64,000 nt of DNA. It comes from Kribbella sp. VKM Ac-2568 (GTDB taxonomy: Bacteria > Actinomycetota > Actinomycetes > Propionibacteriales > Kribbellaceae). Each line of letters starts with the position of its first letter. Positions within the stretch are counted from its first letter, which is position 1. The notes below the pieces were generated by a model. The model did no database searches and was not told the DNA's origin. It saw only the letters and a list, made by a program, of their open reading frames with translations. The DNA is taken from the NCBI RefSeq assembly GCF_004345365.1, contig NZ_SLVF01000001.1, positions 248,001-312,000 on the forward strand. Direction: 5' to 3'. The translations under genes were made by a program, and so were the position numbers. Shown here one piece after another: positions 1-8,338 of the stretch.

Positions 1-106
1 CGGTGACCTCGTGATCCGCCGGCGACGCGGAGGCAGCGACGGCGGCTCCGGCGAGAGCAGCTGTGACGGCAGCGACGGAAGCGATGATGCGGCGTGATGT
101 GCCCAT
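1..106 (-). CDS. Secreted protein, N-terminal fragment cut by window edge
   Basis: The first 35 codons of a minus-strand gene run off the left edge. The start is ATG at 106, preceded by a strong GAGGAGG ribosome binding site about 5 nt upstream. The peptide begins MGTSRRIIASVAAVTAAL and continues Ala-rich to ASASPADHE, a typical Sec signal peptide: basic n-region, hydrophobic core, and an Ala-x-Ala type site near residues 26-30. The mature protein lies outside the window, so no function can be given beyond export. Confidence 0.7.
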   Translation of the reverse strand, partial: MGTSRRIIASVAAVTAALAGAAVAASASPADHEVT

Positions 107-239
107 GACCCCCTCCTCGGGACGACCATCGGCTCGGGACCGGTTCCCGGCCCGTCTGGTCGTCTCGACACTCCACCTCGGAACCCCTCCGCACAACAGG
201 TCGGAACCCCTGATGACACAGCGCAACAGGCCAGATGCG

Positions 240-650
240 AAGAGGCTTCATCGCGACGTCGTGGTCCATCGGGCCCCGCCAGCATCGAAACGTTGATCGC
301 GAGGATCAGCACCAGGAACCCGATTGGTGCGACCAGGTCGAACGCGGTGCTGCCGAGCGGCCCGGCCACGCACCGGCCCAGCGACAGTGCCGCGACGACG
401 GCAGCGAGAACGCGCAGCCACGTCCGGCCGCCGGCGTATGCCAGCGCCGCGGCGAACAAGGCGACCGCGCCGAACAGACCCGATGCCAGGGAGTGTGCGC
501 CGAGCCACCGTCGGCGTCCAGGGGCAGCAAGATCTTTTCGGCCGCCACCTCACCCGTCCACCGGACCGTTCCACTCGCGCAAGGACTCCCGGAGCCGAAA
601 ACATCTTGCCGCTGATCCCTGGACCCCGCCGCGGTCTCGACTGGTATCGG
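240..650 (-). pseudogene. Frameshifted small membrane protein remnant
   Basis: No single frame carries a complete gene, but the minus strand reads as protein in alternating frames. One frame gives RLRESLREWNGPVDG then a stop near 550. A second frame continues EVAAEKILLPLDADGG. A third, from about 520 down to 250, gives three hydrophobic stretches (GLFGAVALFAAALAYAGG, WLRVLAAVVAALSLG, FDLVAPIGFLVLILAINVS). The last frame stays open without a stop to the left edge. Two frame changes would restore a DoxX/DUF-like small integral membrane protein. The family is not recognised. I read this as a decayed gene; sequencing error is possible. Confidence 0.4.
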
Positions 651-762
651 CATTATCGGGTGAGGGCGAGGAATGGCGAGCCCTGCCTTGTCGCAGCGAA
701 CAGCTCGACCTTGCTCCGGGGCATGCTGCCGCTCCCTCAGACGAGCAGCGAAGGAATCGCGC

Positions 763-1326
763 TCAACGCCTCGTCTCGTACCTGGTCAGGACCACGCCGC
801 CGGGAAACGTCCGCGTCTCCACCAGGTTCAGGTTCACCCAGCTGTCCAGCGCGGTGAAGAACGGTGTGCCGCCGCCCACCAGCACCGGATGGGTGACGAT
901 CTCGTACTCGTCGACCAGCCCGGCCCGCATGGCCGCCCCAGCGAGCGTGGCGCCACCGACCCTCATCGGCTCGCCGTCGTCGGCCTTGAGTCGGGTGATC
1001 TCCGCTACAGCGTCGCCGGTGACCAGGCGGGTGTTCCAGTCGACCTTGTCGATCGTCGAGGAGAACACCACCTTCGGCGTGTCCCGCCAGTTCCGCGCGA
1101 ACTCGATCTGCGCCGGGGTGGCGTCGGGCTGCTGGTCGCCGGTCGGCCAGTGGGAACTCATCGCCTCCCACAGCTTGCGCCCGTACATCAACAGCCCGAT
1201 CGCCAACTCCTGGTCGAGCCACCACTGAAACAGCTCGTCGCTCGGCCCGCTCCAGCCGATGTCGTCGCCGGGCGCGGCGATGTAGCCGTCCAGGGTCAGG
1301 TTCATGCCGTAGATCAGTTTCCGCAT
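763..1326 (-). CDS. RibD C-terminal-like dihydrofolate reductase family protein
   Basis: A 187-aa protein of the DHFR-like RibD_C family (dihydrofolate reductase family protein), probably a cytosolic NAD(P)H-dependent reductase of unknown substrate. The family signature is the N-terminal MRKLIYGMNLTLDGYIAAPG, then MYGRKLWEAMSSHWP near residue 48-62, and the NADPH-site region around THPVLVGGGTPFF near the C-terminus. The ATG at 1326 is chosen because it puts this N-terminus first and has AAAGG 9 nt upstream; a longer in-frame extension to 1416 has no family similarity. Such proteins are common stand-alone genes in actinobacteria, and neighbours give no functional clue. Confidence 0.85.
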   Translation of the reverse strand: MRKLIYGMNLTLDGYIAAPGDDIGWSGPSDELFQWWLDQELAIGLLMYGRKLWEAMSSHWPTGDQQPDATPAQIEFARNWRDTPKVVFSSTIDKVDWNTRLVTGDAVAEITRLKADDGEPMRVGGATLAGAAMRAGLVDEYEIVTHPVLVGGGTPFFTALDSWVNLNLVETRTFPGGVVLTRYETRR

Positions 1327-1563
1327 GGCGCCATGCCTTTCTGTCAGTCCGGCGGCCTTTCTCCGGCCGCCCGTCACCCCTACTACGAACGCCTCACCCC
1401 GGATCCGACAGGTCATTGGCAGAAATTCTCACGAGGCTTCCCCGTCGGCGCCTATACTGCAGCGGCACTTGCTGGGGCCCGCGCCGATGAGCACCTTGGA
1501 CTCCGGGTATGGGCCGGTCTCGGGAGTCTAGATCGGCTCGGCGCAGGAAACTGATCTCAAGCG

Positions 1564-1764
1564 ATGGAATCGCACAGGCTGGTCGGCAGAGCCCAAGGGG
1601 TGCTGATGGAGCGTTTCGATATCGATACCGATCGGGCGTTCGCGATCCTGCGGCGCTAGTCCCAGGACCACAACGTCAAGCTCACCGAGGTCGCGGCCTC
1701 CCTGCTCAGCGACCGCGACCTCCTGTCCCCGCTCCGCGATGTTGACGGCCGGATCCACAGATGA
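1564..1764 (+). pseudogene. ANTAR-domain protein remnant with internal stop
   Basis: The frame from ATG 1564 reads MESHRLVGRAQGVLMERFDI, followed by DTDRAFAILRR, then TAG at 1657-1659, then SQDHNVKLTEVAASLL, ending at TGA 1762-1764. This is the RNA-binding ANTAR helical domain (normally ...AQGVLMERF...RAFAVLRRYSQDHN...), with the stop sitting where a Tyr codon is usual. A TGA 12 nt upstream of the ATG cuts off the GAF sensor domain normally fused in front. It is therefore truncated at the N-terminus and interrupted inside, and probably non-functional. Confidence 0.8.
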
Positions 1765-2183
1765 CGGATCTGCCCGGGGACGCTGCCGAGCGGCGCTGGC
1801 CGACCTGGCTGGGTACGGCACCCTTCTGCCGTATCCGACCAGGCGGTATGCGGAGAACCAGGAATGGCGAAAAGGTATCAGTGCGGCGCTGCGGTGCAGC
1901 TTCATCCACCAGCCCATCCCGGCGGGGGAACCGACACCAAGGACGGTGCAGAGGCAGTGGCATCGTTGTGGGTCCAGCAGGTCCTGATTGGCGTGTTCAG
2001 GGCGACCAGCGAAGTCCGGGGTGGATGACTGCGACGGGGACTAAGCGAGTCCTGGCCGGCGGCCGTACGTCGTGGTGCGGATCGTGGTGCGAAATGACGG
2101 ATACCTCTGGGGAATTCGCGCGTGGTGCGGGCATCCGTGTTGCCAAAAGCGCTGGTAGAGAGCGTATGCGACGCTGTAGGTCC
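1765..2183. other. Gene-free stretch between ANTAR relic and att site
   Basis: About 420 bases in which no reading frame on either strand resembles a protein to me. The open frames are short, have low-complexity Arg/Pro/Ser composition and lack ribosome binding sites. It probably belongs to the left side of the degraded integrated element. Confidence 0.4.
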
Positions 2184-2230
2184 TCCTCGTAATGAGAAGG
2201 TCGTCGGTTCGATTCCGACAGGCGGCTCCA
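2184..2230 (+). tRNA. 3' fragment of tRNA-Thr(CGT), probable attachment site
   Basis: The 3' half of a tRNA is intact. CGTAATGAGAAGG matches an anticodon loop (CGT) and 3' strand; then come a T-arm GTCGG-TTCGATT-CCGAC, the acceptor 3' strand AGGCGGC, a T discriminator and encoded CCA. The matching 5' acceptor strand GCCGCCT and a proper D-arm are absent upstream, and the 5' anticodon stem does not pair. This is the pattern left when an element integrates at a tRNA 3' end. A recombinase gene ends 15 bp downstream. A full functional tRNA is unlikely. Confidence 0.6.
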
Positions 2231-2244
2231 CCCAAACCCCCAGG

Positions 2245-2832
2245 TCAGGACCCACTTTCCTCGCCCGGGGGTTTTGTAATTCCCGCCTGAAGCTCGGTGG
2301 ATGTCCCCGAGATGTCCCCGTTGCCCCCGATCCGCTGGGCCGCGTCCCACAGGTTCTGATCGACCAGGTGGCCGTACAGGTCCATCGTCATGGCCGCCGT
2401 CGCGTGTCCCAGAATCCTCTGCACAACCTTCGGGTCAGCGCCAGCACCCAGCCAGACCGACGCGGCCATCTGCCGCAGATCGTGTACGCGACGGTTCGGT
2501 ACGCCGATCGCCTTGGCGGCAGCAGGCCAGCCGACCGACCGCTTCCAGTTCCCCTCACTCAGCATGCCGCCGCGCGGTGCCTCAAACAGCCACGCGTCAT
2601 GTGCCTTGCCCTCTGCCCAGCGTTCCACGAGGGGCACCAAGGCGGGAACCAGCGGCACCGTGCGACCGCACTTGTTCTTGAGCGTGTCTACGAACAGCCC
2701 TCCACTGCCACCGCTCGCCAGGACCGACCGTTGCAGCCGCAGTCCGCGGCCTAGCACCCAAATGCGATCACCGACCTCGAGGCCGGCTGGCGCCTGTGAG
2801 CCGCCAACAGATCTGCGACACATGTCCGCCAA
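2245..2832 (-). pseudogene. Tyrosine recombinase (phage integrase), 5'-truncated
   Basis: The C-terminal catalytic part of an actinophage/AICE-type tyrosine integrase. Visible: the beta-hairpin Lys region VDTLKNKCGRTVPLV, box II RVHDLRQMAASVWLGAGADP, the LGHATAAMTMDLYGHL segment with the final His and the nucleophilic Tyr. Missing: the SAM-like core-binding N-terminus and the box I Arg (usually TGLRWGE), which should precede AGLEVGD; homology stops near 2795. The usual HDLRHTAAS reads HDLRQMAAS here. At about 195 codons against about 400 usual, it cannot be active alone. Its stop lies 15 bp from the tRNA-Thr 3' fragment, the classic int-att arrangement. Confidence 0.85.
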
Positions 2833-3075
2833 CTGATGCGCGACAGGCTAGGAGAGTCTGCCGTCCACATGTCGGAGCAACGCACGGATCTGCCGATGAC
2901 AGTGCGCGCATGCGGAGGTCCGCCGAGTCTTCTGGCAGGGTGTCGGATCGGAACGCAGCGTTCGTGGAACAGGTGAATGGCGGCCGCTCGAGGGCGCCAA
3001 GACAAGGAGTCAGGCAATGACGCGTCCACGGTCTGTATGCCACACGAATCCGTCGCACTCAACTCGGGAGGCGTT

Positions 3076-3744
3076 GTGAAGCTCCTTCTCACATCCGGAG
3101 GCGTTACGAACAGGAGCATCCGCGATGCGCTGGTCGATCTGCTGGGCAAGCCGATCTCCGACTCCCGTGCGCTCTGCATCCCCACGGCGCAGTGGGGCCA
3201 CCCGATGCTCGGGCCCGCCTCGGTGCGAAGCTTCGTCGCCGGCGAGCCTCCGTGGCACATGATGACCAGCCTGGGCTGGGCGTCCTTGGGCGTCCTGGAG
3301 CTCACCGCGCTGCCCAGCATCGGCGAGGAGCGGTGGGTGCCGTGGGTCCGAGAGGCCGACGTGCTGCTGGTGGACGGCGGCGAAGCGACGTACCTGTGCC
3401 ACTGGATGCGGGAGTCAGGGCTGTCGCGGGTCATGCCGTCGCTGCCCGAGACGGTCTGGGTGGGGATGAGTGCCGGCAGCATGGTGATGACACCGCGGAT
3501 CGGTGACGACTTCGTCTCGTGGCCGTCTGCCCTGGACGACCGCACGCTCGGGGTCGTCGACTTCTCGATCTACCCGCACCTGGACCACGAGCAGATGCCG
3601 GGGAACACCATGGCCGATGCGGAGAGATGGGCCGCCGAGATCGCAGGTCCGGCGTACGCCATCGACGACCAGACCGCCATCAAGGTGACTGACGACACTG
3701 TCGAGGTCATCTCCGAAGGGCACTGGAAGGTATTCCCCGCCTAG
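3076..3744 (+). CDS. Peptidase E-like S51 family serine peptidase (copy 1)
   Basis: A 222-aa protein of the peptidase S51/dipeptidase E family, which cleaves Asp-Xaa dipeptides in the cytosol in characterised members; substrate here is unproven. The nucleophile elbow is WVGMSAGSMVM (Ser132). The GGEATYLCHWM segment and the acidic C-terminal half fit the family. The GTG at 3076 is chosen because GGGAGG lies 5 nt upstream and the domain begins at once with VKLLLTSGGVTN; an upstream ATG at 2977 adds 33 unrelated residues. A paralogue lies on the opposite strand at 12400-13074. The two share long identical runs, for example ALCIPTAQ and GSMVMTPRIG. Confidence 0.85.
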   Translation: MKLLLTSGGVTNRSIRDALVDLLGKPISDSRALCIPTAQWGHPMLGPASVRSFVAGEPPWHMMTSLGWASLGVLELTALPSIGEERWVPWVREADVLLVDGGEATYLCHWMRESGLSRVMPSLPETVWVGMSAGSMVMTPRIGDDFVSWPSALDDRTLGVVDFSIYPHLDHEQMPGNTMADAERWAAEIAGPAYAIDDQTAIKVTDDTVEVISEGHWKVFPA

Positions 3745-4083
3745 CAGCCGACTGCGATCGGAGTGTCGCAGCGCCCCGGCTGGGGCGTCGTGCTGGGTCC
3801 CGCCGCCGACCGACTGCATAGCCTGACCGCTCATTCCGAGATACGCGCTCTCGACTGTCGCAGATCACTTGGCGGACGAGTGTCGCGCATCAATCGGCGG
3901 AGGACAGCGCGTACGCCGTACCTCGGCCGACTTGAGCTCTTATGGATCAAGGCGAGCCTTCGGCGCGCGGCGCGGACGTGCGCATGCGGCCTCCGGCCGT
4001 TCACCGGCCGCGCACAGGTTGGCTGGTGCTTGCACAGGTCAGGGCAGGTCGGGCTGAGCAGTATCCGCGCGAGAGCCAGCAGC
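3745..4083. other. Gene-free stretch
   Basis: About 340 bases between the first S51 gene and the 3' end of the MazG-like gene. I see no convincing reading frame, hairpin or repeat here. Confidence 0.4.
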
Positions 4084-4413
4084 TCAACGATTGTCGCCGC
4101 TACCGCCGAGCATCGCTCGTTTCTGCCTGTCAGCAAGCTTCGCAATGTTGAGTTGAGCAACATCCTCAAGCGGGACATCAAAGTAGTCCGCGATAACAGC
4201 GACATACCACAGCGTGTCACCGAGTTCTTTCTTAAGATCCTCGATGTCCCACTGAGAAAAGTCGCTATCTTTGTCGCGCACGATCTTCTTGGCTTTTTCG
4301 GCGATCTCACCTGTTTCTCCAACAAGCCCGAGCAGAAGGTGGAACAGCTCGTTATATTTCTCCTTCGGTGCAGCTGTGCGAAGGGCTGCCTGTTGATAAT
4401 CGTTCATATCCAT
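4084..4413 (-). CDS. MazG-like nucleotide pyrophosphohydrolase
   Basis: A 109-aa all-alpha NTP pyrophosphohydrolase of the MazG/dUTPase superfamily, expected to hydrolyse (possibly damaged) NTPs to NMP and PPi with Mg2+. The metal-binding helices are visible: LVGETGEIAEKAKK (E-x-x-E type) and LKKELGDTLWYVAVIADYF (E-x-x-D). The DNA is visibly richer in A/T than its neighbours (AAG/TTC-rich codons, many Lys and Ile), suggesting recent transfer. No Shine-Dalgarno precedes ATG 4413, but a TATAGT sits 8 nt upstream, fitting a leaderless transcript. A second in-frame ATG lies two codons later. Phages and mobile elements often carry such genes, which suits the flanking recombinase relics. Confidence 0.8.
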   Translation of the reverse strand: MDMNDYQQAALRTAAPKEKYNELFHLLLGLVGETGEIAEKAKKIVRDKDSDFSQWDIEDLKKELGDTLWYVAVIADYFDVPLEDVAQLNIAKLADRQKRAMLGGSGDNR

Positions 4414-4419
4414 GGCGCA

Positions 4420-4428
4420 ACTATAGGC
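4420..4428 (-). promoter_or_regulatory. Candidate -10 box for a leaderless mRNA
   Basis: TATAGT on the minus strand lies with its 3' end 7-8 nt from the ATG of the MazG-like gene. With no ribosome binding site present, transcription starting at or next to the ATG would give a leaderless message, common in actinobacteria. No convincing -35 box is visible. Confidence 0.4.
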
Positions 4429-4559
4429 CGAGCGACGAGGACCGCCGCCGCCTCGGAAGGGGCCCTCCGACGGCCTGCTGCCTTGCGTTCCGGATGGGGT
4501 GCAGCGGCGAAGTACAGCACCGCAGAGGCGCCCTCCAACTTGGCTGTCTTGCTAACGGA

Positions 4560-4910
4560 TTTGCTAACAGGACCCGTGGACGCCTATGGACGGCTTGCGG
4601 CGATCAAGCCGGGTTGCACACTCACTGGCGAGCCTGGCAGACGGTCCGGTAGACCTGCGCGCCCGGGCCCTCGGCATCAAGCTTGCCGGCGACGCATTCG
4701 TGTTTCTCGCGACCCGGCCGGCCAGGATCACCTGAAGCCAGACTCGGTCACACAGCGGCACCACGCTCTGACCTGCGCGGGAGCAGGCGACAGCCGCAGC
4801 TTCCGCACCAGTTCCATCCGCGCGGTGGTCGCATGTCCGGGGCGCGGGTGGTGTGGTTTTCGCCGCCCGGCGAATTGAGCACTATTACTCAGTCCGCGCC
4901 GGGCTCTCCG
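4560..4910 (+). pseudogene. Second tyrosine recombinase relic, frameshifted
   Basis: Two frames together reproduce the middle of an actinobacterial tyrosine integrase. One frame gives DLRARALGIKLAGDAFVFLA (about 4650-4715). The next homologous stretch, SRDPAGQDHLKPDSVTQRHH (about 4700-4765), is in another frame, as in the family sequence GDAFVFS-DPAG-KPDSVTQR. Downstream pieces (FHQFHPRGG and following) no longer show the HxxR and LGH-Tyr boxes. It differs from the truncated integrase at 2245-2832, so two separate elements are implied. Confidence 0.55.
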
Positions 4911-5024
4911 CGCGCAGACTGAGCTGAAAGCCCCAGGGGCAGGTCTGGGGTGCACCACGGGATCACGGCCGGTCGCCTCCGCCGGTCCCTGGAGTATCAC
5001 CGACAGGGGAGGAGCGCAGTCGGC

Positions 5025-6218
5025 ATGACTGTGCGAGGGAAGCAAGCAAGGATGTTCATCGTCCCGGTCGTGCTCGCCGTCGCGGCAGCAGGTGGTTGTG
5101 GCGGGCAACAATCAGGGAGCGGGTCCGCGTTGCCTTCGGCAACGTCAACGGTGTCGCCTGATCTGGTCAGGGTTCGAGGCGCAAGCACGGATGACGACGC
5201 TGGTTCGAACTCCTTCGAGCTGTTCGCGGACGGGAACAGGCGATACCGGATGACGATACTCACCGGCTCGGAAGCGGGGTCCTACCTGGTCTGGGACGGC
5301 AAGGCAGTGCTGATCTACAGCCCCGAGGAGGAACCGAAATACCAGCGGATCGAGAATCCAGACAAAGACGAGTCACTCGACAGCACCTTCTTCTACCGGC
5401 CGGGCACCGAGGAGTTCGAACAGCTGTGTCCAGCGGCGAAGCGGCTCGGCACGCAGACGTTGTTCGGGCGGACGGCGGTCCGCTACCACTGCGACAAGGT
5501 GGAATCCAGTGACCACGTGCCGGACATGGACGCCAGAGAGATCGTGCTGGACGAGAAGACCGGCCTGGTGATGGTGTACGGCGGTGGAGAAGTCATCACC
5601 GAGGTGACCTTCGGCCCGGTGATCGCGGCCGACACTTTCTCAACCAAATTGCCGCCAGGTGCGAACTCGTCCGTGGCGCCCCCGGAGGGCGAGTCGACCG
5701 ACGTGCCGCCGGATGCCGAGTCGACTGAGGTGCCGCCGGATGGCGGTGACGTCGGGCCCAACGAGATCGGCAGCTTCCGGCTCAACGCGGTCGGTGGCGG
5801 GTTCGTCAACAGTACGTCGTACCGCGGAAAGCCGTTCGTGATCGTGGCAGGATCGGCGGACGGGATCCGGACTGCGCTCGGCCGTCTGCTGCCGATGACG
5901 CGAGCCGGTAAGCCTCCGGTCGTGGGCTTCCTGCTGGTCATGCCGCCGGAGGACTGGAGGGGCTCGTTGTTGAACCCCAAGGACGTGGACCAACTGGCGG
6001 CTTCGATCTCGAAGTCGGCGGGAACGTTCGCCGCTCCGGTCGGCCTCGACTTCAAGGGCGCCGCCAGTTGGGTGTTCTCAGGTGACATCACGGTCCCGCC
6101 GGATCTCACGCAGGTGACGATCGCGCTGGTCGCCTCGGACGGAACGTTCGCACACGTGACGCCGGCCCGCGAAGTGACCGACGCGAACCTACGCAACTGG
6201 ATCGCCGCGCTCTCCTGA
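5025..6218 (+). CDS. Probable lipoprotein with C-terminal thioredoxin-like domain
   Basis: A 397-aa exported protein. After MTVRGKQARMF comes a hydrophobic segment ending VAAAGGCGGQQ, whose Cys could be lipidated (the lipobox is imperfect). Residues about 45-210 resemble LolA/LppX-like carrier domains (SFELFADGNRRYRMTILTG, DGKAVLIYSPEE, GRTAVRYHCDKV, LDEKTGLVMVYGG). A Pro-rich linker with three PPxxxST-type repeats follows. The last 150 residues look like a redoxin fold (IGSFRLNAVGGG, YRGKPFVIVAGSAD) but lack the CxxC active site. GGGGAGGAG precedes ATG 5025 by about 10 nt; an in-frame start further upstream has no such site. The exact role is unknown; a binding or carrier function at the membrane is an inference. 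Confidence 0.7.
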   Translation: MTVRGKQARMFIVPVVLAVAAAGGCGGQQSGSGSALPSATSTVSPDLVRVRGASTDDDAGSNSFELFADGNRRYRMTILTGSEAGSYLVWDGKAVLIYSPEEEPKYQRIENPDKDESLDSTFFYRPGTEEFEQLCPAAKRLGTQTLFGRTAVRYHCDKVESSDHVPDMDAREIVLDEKTGLVMVYGGGEVITEVTFGPVIAADTFSTKLPPGANSSVAPPEGESTDVPPDAESTEVPPDGGDVGPNEIGSFRLNAVGGGFVNSTSYRGKPFVIVAGSADGIRTALGRLLPMTRAGKPPVVGFLLVMPPEDWRGSLLNPKDVDQLAASISKSAGTFAAPVGLDFKGAASWVFSGDITVPPDLTQVTIALVASDGTFAHVTPAREVTDANLRNWIAALS

Positions 6219-6248
6219 GAGCGCAAAGCCACACCTCCGCCTAGACCT

Positions 6249-7613
6249 TCAACTCGGTGTTGCCCAGGGCTCAGCGTGTTCGCTACACACCGGCAGCTTC
6301 AGGCGCAGTACCGCGCCGCTATGACATGGCACGACTTCGGCCGTCCCGCCATGAGCCTCGGCGACCTGTCGGACGATGGCTAGGCCCAGTCCGGATCCGG
6401 GATGCGCGCGGGCAGCGGGTGAGCGGTAGAAGCGGTCGAAGACGAATTTGAGGTCGCTGTCGGGGATCCCAGGGCCGGTGTCCGCGACGTCGAGAATGCC
6501 CTCCTTGACGCTGATCAGGACCCGGCCGCCGGACGGGCTCCATTTCACGGCGTTGTCGACCAGGTTCGCAACGGCACGTTCCAGGGCGTCGGGATCTCCG
6601 TGGACGAGGGTGGGCGCGCAGGTCAGGTCGAATCCGATCTGTGCTGCCCGACGTGTCGCGCGGGCCGCGACGCGCTCGGCGACGAGGTCCAGGCGGACGT
6701 CTTCAGTGTGGAAAGCGGGCTGGCCGTAGCGGGCCAGGTCGACCAGGTCGTTGATCAGTGTTTTGAGTTCGCCGGCCTGGTCGAGCGCTTCGGCGGCGAG
6801 GTGTGGGGCCTGCGTGTCGGCCAGGTCTTCCGCCAGCAGTTCGAGGTTCACGGTCAGGCTCGTCAGTGGTGTGCGCAGTTCGTGCGAGGCGTCGGCGACC
6901 AGGCGGCGCTGGGCGCCGACGGACTCGTCCAGCGCGGCGGTCATCCCGGCGAACGCGGAGCCGAGACGGCCAATCTCATCCTGGCTGTCGGCGGGGATCG
7001 GGATGGCCAGGTCGCCGGTCGTGCGGATCATTTCGACGGTCTCGGTGAGCTGACGTACGGGGCGTAGGACCCGGCGCGCGGCCAGCCGTGAGGCAAGTGC
7101 TGCCACGAGTCCGGCGGCCACCGTCGATGTGGCGAGCAGCCAGGCGAATTCACGCAGGGTGGGTGCAGGATCGGATTGCGGGATCGCTGTGCGCACGAGC
7201 GCGCCGGGTGTTCCTGGGAATGGGGTGGTGTAGACGCGATAGGCGACTCCGTCGTAGACCGCGTTACGAAAGTAGGCAGCGGCAGTTCCGTTCGCGACCT
7301 CGACGTCGCGGATGGTGAGGTCGACGAACTGCGTCGAAGGCCCGACCCGGACCGGGTCCGGCACGATTTGCAGCTGGGTGCTCCCTATCCCCAGCGGAAC
7401 AGTTGGGAAGGCCGACTCGTTGGACGTCCCCCTGAACTTCTCCTTGATGGCTTTCGCCACGTCCGGTGCCTGGCCGGCCGCCGCCACCAGGGAGCTGTCG
7501 ATCTGGCCGCGGAGATTGGCTTCCACGGCCGGATACAGGACGACCGACACGAGCACCAGGGCGCCCGCGGCAATGGACCCTCCGGCGATGGCCAGCCGGG
7601 TGCGCAGGTTCAT
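6249..7613 (-). CDS. MprB-like sensor histidine kinase
   Basis: A 454-aa membrane sensor kinase. TM1 spans about residues 7-29, the extracytoplasmic sensor about 30-153, TM2 about 155-178, followed by HAMP, the HisKA box [14 protein letters not shown] (phospho-accepting His244) and a HATPase_c domain with [10 protein letters not shown] (N box), VADTGPGIP (G1), FDRFYR (F) and GSGLGLAIV (G2). It senses an unknown envelope signal and phosphorylates the response regulator encoded just upstream; the regulator stop and this start overlap as ATGA (7610-7613), so the pair is translationally coupled. Candidate targets include the secreted repeat protein gene next door, whose upstream region carries an MprA-box-like repeat. 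Confidence 0.92.
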   Translation of the reverse strand: MNLRTRLAIAGGSIAAGALVLVSVVLYPAVEANLRGQIDSSLVAAAGQAPDVAKAIKEKFRGTSNESAFPTVPLGIGSTQLQIVPDPVRVGPSTQFVDLTIRDVEVANGTAAAYFRNAVYDGVAYRVYTTPFPGTPGALVRTAIPQSDPAPTLREFAWLLATSTVAAGLVAALASRLAARRVLRPVRQLTETVEMIRTTGDLAIPIPADSQDEIGRLGSAFAGMTAALDESVGAQRRLVADASHELRTPLTSLTVNLELLAEDLADTQAPHLAAEALDQAGELKTLINDLVDLARYGQPAFHTEDVRLDLVAERVAARATRRAAQIGFDLTCAPTLVHGDPDALERAVANLVDNAVKWSPSGGRVLISVKEGILDVADTGPGIPDSDLKFVFDRFYRSPAARAHPGSGLGLAIVRQVAEAHGGTAEVVPCHSGAVLRLKLPVCSEHAEPWATPS

Positions 7614-8281
7614 GGCTCCTCGCGCAGGACATACCCCAGGCCGCGCACCGTCTGGATCAGTCTGCTGCCGCCGTCCGCTTCGAGCTTGCTTCGCAGGTAG
7701 CTGATGTAGACCCACAGCGCGTTCGACTCCGGGCCGAAGTCGTAGCCCCAGACGGACTCGAAGATCTGGGTCCGGCTCAGCACGCGGCGGGGATTGCGCA
7801 GGAACAGCTCCAGCAGGGACAGCTCCGTCTTGGTCAGCTCCAGGGGCCGGCCGGCGCGTTCGGCCCGGCGGCCGCTCAAGTCCAGTTCGACGTCGGTGAA
7901 ATGCAGCACCTCGTCTCTTGCGCCGCTGCGCCGCAGTAGGGCTCGAAGTCGGGCCCGCAGCTCCTCCAGAGCGAAGGGCTTGGCCAGGTAGTCGTCGGCC
8001 CCCGCGTCGAGCCCGGCGACCCGGTCGGTGACCAGGTCCCGGGCCGTGAGCATCAGGATCGGCGTGTCGTACCCGCCCGAACGCAGCGTCCGGCATACCT
8101 CGAGCCCGTTCGGTTCGGGCATGAGGACGTCGAGCACCACCGCGTCCGGGCGGAACACGCCGTGCTCCGCGAGGGCGGACGCCCCATCAGCGGCGGATGC
8201 CACGTCGTAGCCGTCGCGGCCCAACGCATGCTCCAAGGACCGCCGAACAGCCGGGTCATCGTCCACGACAAGTATCCGCAT
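7610..8281 (-). CDS. MprA-like OmpR family response regulator
   Basis: A 223-aa DNA-binding response regulator. The receiver domain occupies residues 1-115 with acidic pocket VVDDDP, phospho-Asp51 in [12 protein letters not shown], the switch Thr in MLTARD and Lys in LAKPF. A winged-helix Trans_reg_C domain fills residues 125-223 ([46 protein letters not shown]). It starts at ATG 8281 and is coupled to the downstream kinase. OmpR-type regulators bind direct repeats about 10-11 bp apart; such a repeat occurs at 9076-9093. Confidence 0.93.
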   Translation of the reverse strand: MRILVVDDDPAVRRSLEHALGRDGYDVASAADGASALAEHGVFRPDAVVLDVLMPEPNGLEVCRTLRSGGYDTPILMLTARDLVTDRVAGLDAGADDYLAKPFALEELRARLRALLRRSGARDEVLHFTDVELDLSGRRAERAGRPLELTKTELSLLELFLRNPRRVLSRTQIFESVWGYDFGPESNALWVYISYLRSKLEADGGSRLIQTVRGLGYVLREEP

Positions 8282-8338
8282 GGTCGTCCATCCTCGCCGT
8301 CGATCATGAAGTTGTGATGATGTGAGACTAGGCCGCTG

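Noticed and set aside
1902..2350. Minus-strand frames reading VGIEPTTFSLR and SESNRRPSHYE
   Set aside because: These are well-known false proteins produced by translating a tRNA gene in antisense; they instead revealed the tRNA-Thr fragment.
6249..8096. A 615-codon minus-strand frame covering kinase and part of the regulator
   Set aside because: The first 160 codons are an out-of-frame reading of the response regulator; the kinase begins at ATG 7613, inside that frame.
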